From contig CAUBVH010000023.1 of NCBI GenBank assembly GCA_958439425.1, forward strand, positions 1 through 20,365: a stretch of 20,365 nt of DNA, read 5' to 3'. How positions within the stretch are numbered: position 1 is the first letter of the stretch; each line of letters begins with the position of its first letter. Of the stretch, positions 1 through 5,732 are shown one piece after another. The notes beneath the pieces were generated by a model. It was not told the DNA's origin, searched no databases, and saw only the letters and a program-made list of their open reading frames with translations. The position numbers and the translations under genes were made by a program. The stretch comes from an uncultured Collinsella sp. (GTDB taxonomy: Bacteria; Actinomycetota; Coriobacteriia; Coriobacteriales; Coriobacteriaceae).

Positions 1-986
1 TACAGCAGCTAGAAGAGGCCTGGGCTTTGAGGACCGGCGCGCGTGAAGCGCGGTTGCTCGCGGCCTCGCATGTGCCAGCAGCGCTGTCGCAGCTGGGGAT
101 TGTGCGTCCCGGTGACCGCTTGGTGGCCTTTGCGGACGACTTTGCCGATGCGTTTGCGTGCGGCTTTGATGGCTGCGATGTCGCGCTGGTGGGCTCGCCG
201 TCCGCCGAGGCGTTTGCCGCTGCGTCCGAGGGCTTTGATGCTTCGTTTGATGCCGAGGGTCCGCACCTGTGGTGGTTTGTGAACTCCATCGGCGGGTTTG
301 GTCTGCGTGTGCCCGATCTGCGCGCTCTGGGTCGGGCGGCGCGTGAGGCCCATGCGCTGCTGGTTGTAGACAACACCGTGGCGTCGGCTTTTGGCTGCGA
401 TTCGCTGCGGCTGGGTGCTGCGCTGTCGCTCGAGGCGCTCGATCGCGTGTGCGCCGGCAAGGCTCCGCGCAAGCTCGTTGCCGCTTCGGTGGCGCGTTCG
501 CAGCTCAAGCGCCATCATGTGGATGCTGCTGCCGAGTGCGCGAATGCGTTGTTTGCGGGTTGCCGTGCTTTGTCACTCGACCTTTCTACCGAGGAGGCGG
601 GTGTGCTGGAGCGGGGGCTGGACACGCTCGATGCCCGCATGCAGGAGCATTTCGACCGCGCCCGTGCGCTGGCCGAGTATCTGGCCGCCAACGAAATGGT
701 GCGCAACGTGCGCTATCCCGGGCTGAGCTCGCATCCTGACCATGCTGTTGCAACGGGAATCCTGGAGCACGGATTTGGGCCAGCAGTTGAATTTGACCTT
801 ATTGAGCGTAGCGCGGGAGAGCTGTTCGATGCTTTGCCGGGGGAGTTTCGCACATCGCCCGCCGGCGGCGCAACGACGCGCCTCTCTGCTCCGCGAGGTA
901 AGCAGGGGAGCACCATCCGCCTCTTCGCCGGCACCGACAACCCCCTGGTCGCGGCAGCCGCCCTAGACAACGCCCTCCGCAAGTAG
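1..986 (+). CDS. Divergent Cys/Met-metabolism PLP-family protein (5' end outside window)
   Basis: The reading frame is open to the left edge, so the N-terminus is missing; at least 328 residues are visible. The fold assignment rests on a VDNT segment (369-380), which matches the family motif VDNTFATP, and on the C-terminal pattern LERGLDTLDARM...VRNVRYPGLSSHPDH, typical of cystathionine gamma-synthase, O-acetylhomoserine sulfhydrylase and methionine gamma-lyase. These are cytosolic sulfur amino acid enzymes. Key residues have drifted: the usual E-[ST]-P-x-N-P loop reads NSIGGF. Where S-x-x-K should carry the PLP lysine after GAD, this protein reads GAALSLEALDR (417-449), with Arg at the lysine position and the nearest lysines 5 and 9 residues later. 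It may be a pseudoenzyme or have altered chemistry. The TTG at 27 is an internal codon, not the start. The stop codon lies in the left arm of an inverted repeat shared with the convergent gene. Family placement is fairly secure; substrate unknown. Confidence 0.75.
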   Translation, partial: QQLEEAWALRTGAREARLLAASHVPAALSQLGIVRPGDRLVAFADDFADAFACGFDGCDVALVGSPSAEAFAAASEGFDASFDAEGPHLWWFVNSIGGFGLRVPDLRALGRAAREAHALLVVDNTVASAFGCDSLRLGAALSLEALDRVCAGKAPRKLVAASVARSQLKRHHVDAAAECANALFAGCRALSLDLSTEEAGVLERGLDTLDARMQEHFDRARALAEYLAANEMVRNVRYPGLSSHPDHAVATGILEHGFGPAVEFDLIERSAGELFDALPGEFRTSPAGGATTRLSAPRGKQGSTIRLFAGTDNPLVAAAALDNALRK

Positions 987-1090
987 CTAATTTGGGACGG
1001 GGCTTTTTTAGCTACCCAATGTCATTTTTTGCTATGAGTCAAGAATGCTCTGGATGGTAGCTAAAAAAGGCCCCGTCCCAAATTGGCTAC
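983..1090. repeat. Compound inverted repeat between convergent genes (BIME-like)
   Basis: The left arm (983-1016) and right arm (1056-1090) are reverse complements over 34-35 nt, differing by one substitution and one inserted base; the spacer is 39 nt (1017-1055). Each arm is itself bounded by a short inverted repeat, GTAGCT...AGCTAC, around a core with GGGACGGGGC and a run of six T. Each arm begins with GTAG when read outward from its own 5' end. The stop codons of both flanking convergent genes fall inside the arms. It may act as a bidirectional 3'-end element. The layout resembles paired REP sequences (BIMEs), in which a 5' GTAG is typical; that link is inference. Confidence 0.7.
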
Positions 1091-1431
1091 TCTTTAATGC
1101 TGGCGATGAGGGCGTCGGCTTTGGTGGCAATGACTTGGTTTATGTCGGCCTGCAGCTCCTCGTAGACCGCTATGGCGCGCTCGCCGGCAGGCGTGAGCGT
1201 GGATCCGCGGGCGCCGTCGCGCTCGATGAGTTTGCATCCCAGCTGCCCTTCGGCTTCGTTCACAATGCGCCAAGCCTTGGAATAGGCCATGCCCATGCTT
1301 TTGGCGGCGCGGTTGAGCGAGTGCTCGCGGGCAATACCCTGCAGCAACAAGACGCAGCCGTGACCAAACACGCCCGGCAGATCTTTGTCGCACGCTTGAA
1401 TGACCAACTTTGCCGTCGTCTTGTACTCCAT
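1087..1431 (-). CDS. ModE-like winged-helix DNA-binding protein (LysR-type HTH only)
   Basis: This 114-residue protein consists almost entirely of a winged helix-turn-helix. The helix-turn-helix core is SLNRAAKSMGMAYSKAWRIV (about residues 38-57), followed by the wing segment GARGSTLTPAGERAI. This is the N-terminal domain of the molybdate regulator ModE and its relatives. No C-terminal molybdate-binding (MOP) domain is present, so the effector, if any, is unknown. It probably acts as a homodimeric DNA-binding regulator in the cytoplasm. The start codon is the ATG whose complement is at 1429-1431; an AAGG lies a few bases upstream. The gene is divergent from guaB and convergent with the PLP-family gene. 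An 8-bp inverted repeat sits 24 bp upstream of the start and could be its own operator. No molybdate transport genes are in view, so the target is not evident. Confidence 0.75.
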   Translation of the reverse strand: MEYKTTAKLVIQACDKDLPGVFGHGCVLLLQGIAREHSLNRAAKSMGMAYSKAWRIVNEAEGQLGCKLIERDGARGSTLTPAGERAIAVYEELQADINQVIATKADALIASIKE

Positions 1432-1454
1432 GTGCCTTACGTCTCCCCGCTAAA

Positions 1455-1473
1455 GCGTTTGCTGGGCAAACGC
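1455..1473. promoter_or_regulatory. Palindrome upstream of the ModE-like gene
   Basis: GCGTTTGC-TGG-GCAAACGC is a perfect 8-bp inverted repeat with a 3-bp spacer, 24 bp upstream of the ModE-like start codon. Its size and position fit an operator bound by a dimeric winged-helix protein, perhaps autoregulatory. It could instead form a small hairpin in the mRNA leader. Function is inferred from position only. Confidence 0.4.
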
Positions 1474-1516
1474 AAAGCGTGCGTCAAACCCTCGTGTGCT
1501 CTTCTTAAATCATGCA

Positions 1517-1545
1517 TTGTAGCAGTCAAAGTGCGTTAAGATACT
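1517..1545 (+). promoter_or_regulatory. Candidate guaB promoter
   Basis: TTGTAG (1517-1522) and GATACT (1540-1545) are separated by 17 bp and match the sigma-A -35 and -10 consensus at 3/6 and 4/6 positions. Transcription would start near 1552, giving a leader of about 73 nt before guaB. Confidence 0.4.
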
Positions 1546-1554
1546 TCCCCAGTA

Positions 1555-1566
1555 TTGGGCGCCCAA
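1555..1566. promoter_or_regulatory. 12-bp perfect palindrome in the guaB leader
   Basis: TTGGGCGCCCAA is a perfect 12-bp palindrome just downstream of the predicted guaB transcription start. It could be an operator or part of a leader hairpin. I recognise no known purine riboswitch in this leader. Confidence 0.3.
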
Positions 1567-1624
1567 GGTTGGGCTGGGTCCTACGAGGCCTGCAGCCGAC
1601 CGGTCGCATGGAAAAAGGAGAAAC

Positions 1625-3136
1625 ATGGCTACGTTCTTTCCCGGTGAGTCCCACACGTTTTCGGAGTATCTGCTGGTCCCTGGCTACTCGTCCTCGCAGT
1701 GCATCCCCAACAACGTCTCTCTCAAGACGCCGCTAACCCGCTTTAAGCGCGGTGAGAAGCCGGCAATCACCCTGAACATCCCCATGGTTTCCGCCATCAT
1801 GCAATCCGTCTCGGGCGTCGACATGGGTGTCGCGCTCGCTACCGAGGGTGGCCTGTCCTTCATTTACGGTTCCCAGAGCGCCGAGTCCGAGGCCGCTATG
1901 GTCAAGGCCGTCAAGGATCACAAGGCCGGCTTCGTTCAGTCCGATTCCACGCTGACACCCGACATGACCATGGAGCAGGTCATCGAGCTCAAGGAGAAGA
2001 CCGGCCACTCCACCATGCCGGTCACCGACGACGGCACTCCCAAGGGCAAGCTCCTGGGCATTGTCACCAGCCGTGACTATCGTCCCAGCCGCGATGACCA
2101 CCAGAAGAAGGTCTCCGAGTTCATGACCCCGCGCGAGCAGCTCATCGTGGGCGACAAGAACATCAGCCTCAAGGTTGCCAACGACGTCATTTGGGACAAC
2201 AAGCTCAACGCCCTGCCGATCGTCGACGACAACGATCACCTTATGGGCATCGTTTTCCGCAAGGACTACGACAGCCACAAGACCAACCCCAACGAGCTGC
2301 TCGATAACGACAAGCGCTATATGGTCGGCGCCGGTATCAACACCCGCGACTATGCCGAGCGCGTGCCGCTGCTCATCGAGGCTGGCGCCGATGTCCTGTG
2401 CATCGACTCCTCCGAGGGCTTCAGTGAGTGGCAGAAGCGCACCATCGAGTGGATTCGCGCCAACTACGGCGAGGACGTCAAGGTCGGTGCCGGTAACGTC
2501 GTCGACGCCGAGGGCTTCCGCTTCTTGGCCGACTGCGGTGCCGACTTCATCAAGGTCGGTATCGGCGGCGGTTCCATCTGCATCACTCGCGAGACCAAGG
2601 GTATCGGTCGTGGCCAGGCCACCGCGCTGATCGACGTCTGCCGCGCCCGTGACGAGTACTACGAGGAGACCGGTGTTTACGTGCCCGTGTGCTCCGACGG
2701 CGGCATCGTCTACGACTACCACATGACGCTCGCCCTTGCCATGGGCGCCGACTTTATGATGCTGGGCCGCTACTTCGCCCGCTTTGACGAGAGCCCGACC
2801 GAGCGCGTCAGCGTCAACGGCCAGTACATGAAGGAGTACTGGGGCGAGGGTTCTGCGCGTGCCCGCAACTGGCAGCGCTACGACCTGGGCGGCGCCGCGA
2901 AGCTCAGCTTCGTCGAGGGCGTCGACTCCTACGTTCCCTATGCCGGTCCCCTCAAGGACGGCGTGGGCGGCACGCTCTACAAGGTCAAGTCCACGATGTG
3001 CAACTGCGGCGCCCTCTCGATCCCCGAGCTCCAAGAAAAGGCACGTCTGACCCTGGTGAGCTCCACCTCCATCGTCGAAGGCGGCGCCCACGACGTAGTC
3101 GTGAAAGACTCCCAGCAGTCCGTAAGTTATCGCTAG
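1625..3136 (+). CDS. guaB: Inosine-5'-monophosphate dehydrogenase
   Basis: Catalyses NAD-dependent oxidation of IMP to XMP, the committed step of guanine nucleotide synthesis, in the cytosol. The protein has 503 residues with a TIM-barrel catalytic domain interrupted by paired CBS domains at about residues 105-215. The catalytic loop is GIGGGSICITRE with the nucleophile Cys319. The flap carries Arg418-Tyr419 in NWQRYDLGG, the dyad that activates water in this family. The C-terminal KSTMCNCGA and SIVEGGAHDV segments are also typical. Length, residue numbering and loop sequences match, from memory, the Tritrichomonas foetus enzyme (Cys319, Arg418, Tyr419) rather than the E. coli form, which has the GPGS.CTTR loop. 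The start is the ATG at 1625, with AAGGAG 4 bp upstream. The gene appears monocistronic, with its own promoter and terminator. Confidence in function is very high. Confidence 0.96.
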   Translation: MATFFPGESHTFSEYLLVPGYSSSQCIPNNVSLKTPLTRFKRGEKPAITLNIPMVSAIMQSVSGVDMGVALATEGGLSFIYGSQSAESEAAMVKAVKDHKAGFVQSDSTLTPDMTMEQVIELKEKTGHSTMPVTDDGTPKGKLLGIVTSRDYRPSRDDHQKKVSEFMTPREQLIVGDKNISLKVANDVIWDNKLNALPIVDDNDHLMGIVFRKDYDSHKTNPNELLDNDKRYMVGAGINTRDYAERVPLLIEAGADVLCIDSSEGFSEWQKRTIEWIRANYGEDVKVGAGNVVDAEGFRFLADCGADFIKVGIGGGSICITRETKGIGRGQATALIDVCRARDEYYEETGVYVPVCSDGGIVYDYHMTLALAMGADFMMLGRYFARFDESPTERVSVNGQYMKEYWGEGSARARNWQRYDLGGAAKLSFVEGVDSYVPYAGPLKDGVGGTLYKVKSTMCNCGALSIPELQEKARLTLVSSTSIVEGGAHDVVVKDSQQSVSYR

Positions 3137-3153
3137 TTACTAAATAATTTATG

Positions 3154-3193
3154 AAAATGGGGTCGCGTGTCTGTTGGATTGCGACCCCATTTT
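3154..3193. terminator. Bidirectional intrinsic terminator after guaB
   Basis: The arms AAAATGGGGTCGC (3154-3166) and GCGACCCCATTTT (3181-3193) form a perfect 13-bp stem with a 14-nt loop. The A-run on one side and T-run on the other let it work in both directions, serving guaB and the convergent restriction gene, whose stop codon begins at 3197 on the minus strand. It marks the left edge of the AT-rich insert. Confidence 0.85.
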
Positions 3194-3194
3194 G

Positions 3195-4058
3195 TTATAG
3201 GTCTCCTTCTCTTTCGCTAATCAGATAAGGATTGTTTCTGACCGTGTTTGAAACAAAATCCAAATAGTCTGCCTCGGTGACGAGATCATTCGGAACAGGT
3301 TTATCTACCGTACTGCCCTCTCGAACAATTTCAATCAACTTTGGCCAATATGTTTCAATCTTTCCGTTACGACGCTCCGCCTTCATTCGATTCCATGCTT
3401 TTGCGCCGCAGGATTCCCTGAAACCCTTTCCTGAACTATTTTCAGTATTCGTTTTGTTTTTTACCTGAAACATGGCAGTGCATTCATCGTTGCAAAAGTC
3501 GATTGCCGTGAGAATCTTCCCTCTGCACCAAATCCATCCATATGGCTTAATTTTTGAATATATGTACTCCTCCAATAGGTTGCCACCTATATTTTCAGCA
3601 CTCATGAATAAATTGTGGTGCGCCGCCCACTCGTAAGCGCGCTCTTTTGATCCTGCGTGTTTTGCGTCCATTACCATATGTATCAGTGCTTCATCGGTAA
3701 CCGTCTTTTTGGGATTCGCGACATAATCACTTGGAAGCGACTGCCATCCCGAAAGAAATTTTGAAATCCATTTGTTTAGCCAAAGTTCCAAAAATGCTTT
3801 CGAGTCTAATTCGAGTATATCTGGCTTCATTGGAATCGAGGGAATCATTGCTGAGGTTTCGGCTTGGAGAAGAATGGGAAATAGCGACTTCATTTCCCTT
3901 TTTCTTTCATTGGCGTCATAGTGACAGGTTTCGTTGTTAATTGTTCGGTCTGCGATGGATTCAAAGAGTTCTTGCGCCGGAATGTGATGCGAGTTGCAGT
4001 AATTCAGTGATTCCGATAATTTCTTATTGACATCTTCACGTTTTGCGTTTTTAGCCAT
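3195..4058 (-). CDS. Type II restriction endonuclease, SinI-like
   Basis: A 287-residue cytosolic protein beside a C5-cytosine methyltransferase, so most likely the matching type II endonuclease. The central block SAENIGGNLLEEYI...GWIWCRGKILTAIDF...FQVKNKTNTENSS holds a PD-(D/E)xK-type site with Asp187 and Gln198-Val-Lys200; the conserved Glu about 24 residues before the Asp may also contribute. This block resembles, from memory, the SinI family (target GGWCC). The residues outside it I do not recognise. The start is the ATG whose complement is at 4056-4058: AAAGGAGG precedes it by 7 bp, whereas an upstream in-frame ATG at 4106 lacks such a site. The gene is clearly more AT-rich than its neighbours and uses different codons, pointing to horizontal transfer. 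It appears intact. Endonuclease role is likely; the exact family and target site are less sure. Confidence 0.7.
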   Translation of the reverse strand: MAKNAKREDVNKKLSESLNYCNSHHIPAQELFESIADRTINNETCHYDANERKREMKSLFPILLQAETSAMIPSIPMKPDILELDSKAFLELWLNKWISKFLSGWQSLPSDYVANPKKTVTDEALIHMVMDAKHAGSKERAYEWAAHHNLFMSAENIGGNLLEEYIYSKIKPYGWIWCRGKILTAIDFCNDECTAMFQVKNKTNTENSSGKGFRESCGAKAWNRMKAERRNGKIETYWPKLIEIVREGSTVDKPVPNDLVTEADYLDFVSNTVRNNPYLISEREGDL

Positions 4059-4169
4059 GGTCGTGCCTCCTTTGTGTTGATTTTCAACTAGATAAAACCT
4101 ATACACAAGCGTATATTTGAATTAAAATGGACAAAAAAATGTTCAATTACTTAATTGCTGGAGTCCATT
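4059..4169. promoter_or_regulatory. Divergent R-M control region with promoter and two inverted repeats
   Basis: For the methyltransferase, TATACA (4100-4105) and TAAAAT (4123-4128) are spaced 17 bp and make a good sigma-A promoter, with a start near 4135. A perfect palindrome CAATTA-CT-TAATTG (4144-4157) lies just downstream. A second inverted repeat, AAAATGGAC (4124-4132) and GTCCATTTT (4163-4171), overlaps the -10 box on one side and the start codon on the other. Both are plausible operators for the helix-turn-helix of the methyltransferase. A promoter for the endonuclease must lie here too, but I see no clear match to consensus. Confidence 0.5.
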
Positions 4170-5519
4170 TTGGAAAATGAGGCGATACTGTCTTCCGCGG
4201 AAGTTGCGAGCCGTCTTGGGGTGACATCTCAGACTGTTACAAGACTATCTCGTAACGGAGATCTCAATTATGCGCTTGTTGGTAAGCGTAGAGTCTATAG
4301 AGAGAACGAAATAATCAGCTTTATGAGGAAAAAAAATCTATGCTTCGCTCCCGCAGACCATCGCGCTACTGAAGTAGTTGATTCGGCATTAACTGCGGTT
4401 TCTTTTTTTTCTGGGGCGCTTGGCTTGGATTATGGAATGGAGAGGGCCGGTATTTCGTCCAGTCTTTACTGTGAAAATGACACGAAGTGCCGAATGACTA
4501 TTGCGTCCAATCGGCCTAATGTTGGTTTGTTAGGAGACATTAATAAGGTTACTCCCGATCGGGTATTTGATTATTCGGGCATTAGCCCCAAAAGGGGTAT
4601 AGATGTTATGTTTGGCGGGCCTCCTTGTCAGGCATTTTCTACGGCTGGAGCGCGTCGCGCCTTCGATGACGTTAGGGGCAACGTATTCCTAAAGTATCTC
4701 GATCTTGCTGACCATCTTCGACCTAAGTATTTGGTAATTGAAAATGTCAGAGGGCTCTTGTCTACGGCATATCCTTTGGAAGCTGGCGGAGAGCCCGTAC
4801 ACGGCGGCGCTATGAAAACGGTTCTGAACAAACTTGAATCAATGGGCTATGGCGTGAGCTTCAATTTGTATAATGCTGCGAATTTTGGGGCTCCTCAAAT
4901 TAGGGAGAGAGTTGTCTTGATTGCTAAACGAGACGGTTCAATCTGTGATTGGCTGACCCCCACGAACTCAAATGACCCCAAGTGGCAACTTAATCCTTGG
5001 ATGACTTTTTCAGATGCCGTTCGGGGATTAAAAGACGAACACCATTACGTTCAGTTTCCGGAAAAAAGGCTTAAGTATTTTAAGTTGCTTAAAGAGGGTG
5101 AGTATTGGAAGAATTTGCCTGTGGAGCTTCAGGAAGAGGCGATGGGGAAGGCGTATCGGCTTGGAGGCGGTAAAACGGGTTTTTATAGAAGAATATGGAA
5201 TGATCGGCCTTCTCCAACTTTAGTCACAAGCCCGACAATGCCTGCTACTGATTTGTGCCACCCCACAGACGATCGCCCTCTTTCAATTGAGGAATATCGT
5301 GCCATTCAGGGCTTTCCGGATGATTGGATTTTCCGAGGTGATATTAGCGATATATATAGGCAAATCGGCAATGCTGTTCCCATTGCTTTGGGGGAGGCTA
5401 TAGGCAAGTCAATTCTTAAAGACATGTCGAAGTCCAATGACAACAATAAAGACTTGTTCGAAGGCTTCCCGTATTCAAGATATAAAAACTCAAGCCAGTT
5501 GACTTGGAGTATTCGATAG
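4170..5519 (+). CDS. DNA (cytosine-5)-methyltransferase with N-terminal HTH
   Basis: Transfers a methyl group from S-adenosylmethionine to C5 of cytosine, protecting the host from the adjacent endonuclease. From the TTG at 4170 (449 residues) the order is: an HTH at about residues 7-50 (SSAEVASRLGVTSQTVTRLS); motif I FFSGALGLD (about 79-87); motif IV GGPPCQAFS with catalytic Cys153; motif VI ENVRG (191-195); motif VIII QIRERV (243-248); a target recognition region of about 255-345; motif IX RPSPTL (346-351); and motif X GNAVP (400-404). All catalytic motifs are intact. The TTG at 4170 is preferred because GGAG lies 6 bp upstream; a TTG at 4155 has no ribosome-binding site. N-terminal HTH domains in some C5 methyltransferases (M.SsoII is the established case) repress their own promoter, and the upstream inverted repeats suggest the same here. 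Base composition is AT-rich, unlike the flanking genes. Target sequence is unproven; GGWCC or a related site is a guess from the partner. Confidence 0.9.
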   Translation: MENEAILSSAEVASRLGVTSQTVTRLSRNGDLNYALVGKRRVYRENEIISFMRKKNLCFAPADHRATEVVDSALTAVSFFSGALGLDYGMERAGISSSLYCENDTKCRMTIASNRPNVGLLGDINKVTPDRVFDYSGISPKRGIDVMFGGPPCQAFSTAGARRAFDDVRGNVFLKYLDLADHLRPKYLVIENVRGLLSTAYPLEAGGEPVHGGAMKTVLNKLESMGYGVSFNLYNAANFGAPQIRERVVLIAKRDGSICDWLTPTNSNDPKWQLNPWMTFSDAVRGLKDEHHYVQFPEKRLKYFKLLKEGEYWKNLPVELQEEAMGKAYRLGGGKTGFYRRIWNDRPSPTLVTSPTMPATDLCHPTDDRPLSIEEYRAIQGFPDDWIFRGDISDIYRQIGNAVPIALGEAIGKSILKDMSKSNDNNKDLFEGFPYSRYKNSSQLTWSIR

Positions 5520-5561
5520 TTCGGTTTGTTGCAAGTTGCATACACCTTGTATTTCGTGATT

Positions 5562-5570
5562 TGCTATCAT
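5562..5570 (+). promoter_or_regulatory. Candidate extended -10 promoter for leuS
   Basis: TGCTATCAT fits an extended -10 box (TGnTATnAT). No good -35 box lies 16-18 bp upstream. Transcription would begin near 5577, placing the whole downstream hairpin in the leuS leader. Confidence 0.35.
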
Positions 5571-5588
5571 CAGTCGAGTTAACGATGT

Positions 5589-5706
5589 GGCGGGGCGTTC
5601 TCACCTTTGCTCGCTGCAAGTTCCGCACGAGCCGAAGAGCACTTAATGTGCTCTTCGTGCGAGCAGGACTATCCGCAGCAGCGAGTAAAGGTGAGAACGC
5701 CCCGCC
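5589..5706 (+). repeat. Long hairpin in the leuS leader
   Basis: The outer arms 5589-5617 and 5678-5706 are reverse complements over 29 nt, with only one G-T wobble. The inner arms CGAAGAGCAC (5633-5642) and GTGCTCTTCG (5648-5657) pair perfectly around the loop TTAAT. The intervening segments pair imperfectly. The right arm ends 14 nt before the leuS ribosome-binding site (AAAGGAG, 5721-5727). There is no U-tract after it, so it is not an ordinary terminator, and no T-box sequence is visible. It may be a regulatory leader, a transcript-stabilising structure, or a palindromic mobile repeat (MITE-like) that landed here, perhaps together with the R-M insert. Confidence 0.75.
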
Positions 5707-5732
5707 CCAACCCAGCTAACAAAGGAGCTGAT

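Noticed and set aside
1045..1539. Plus-strand ORF opposite the ModE-like gene
   Set aside because: The minus-strand frame encodes a clear winged-helix domain; the plus frame does not resemble a protein family.
1733..3091. Long minus-strand ORF over guaB
   Set aside because: Shadow of a GC-rich gene with strong third-position bias; the product is Val/Gly/Asp/His-rich and matches no family.
4059..4106. Longer endonuclease N-terminus from the ATG at 4106
   Set aside because: That frame overlaps the ribosome-binding site AAAGGAGG of the ATG at 4058, which is much better placed.
4155..4169. TTG at 4155 as methyltransferase start
   Set aside because: No ribosome-binding site precedes it; GGAG is correctly spaced for the TTG at 4170. 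The difference is only five residues.
5504..5719. Small ORF across the leuS leader as a leader peptide
   Set aside because: It has no clear ribosome-binding site, is not leucine-rich at its end, and its coding content is mostly the two arms of the hairpin.
5607..5732. N-terminal extension of leuS starting at 5607
   Set aside because: It is only an open frame running through the leader hairpin; the well-placed AAAGGAG and the family N-terminus support the ATG at 5733.
5520..5732. T-box riboswitch upstream of leuS
   Set aside because: No T-box consensus sequence, antiterminator pair or terminator with U-tract can be found in the leader.
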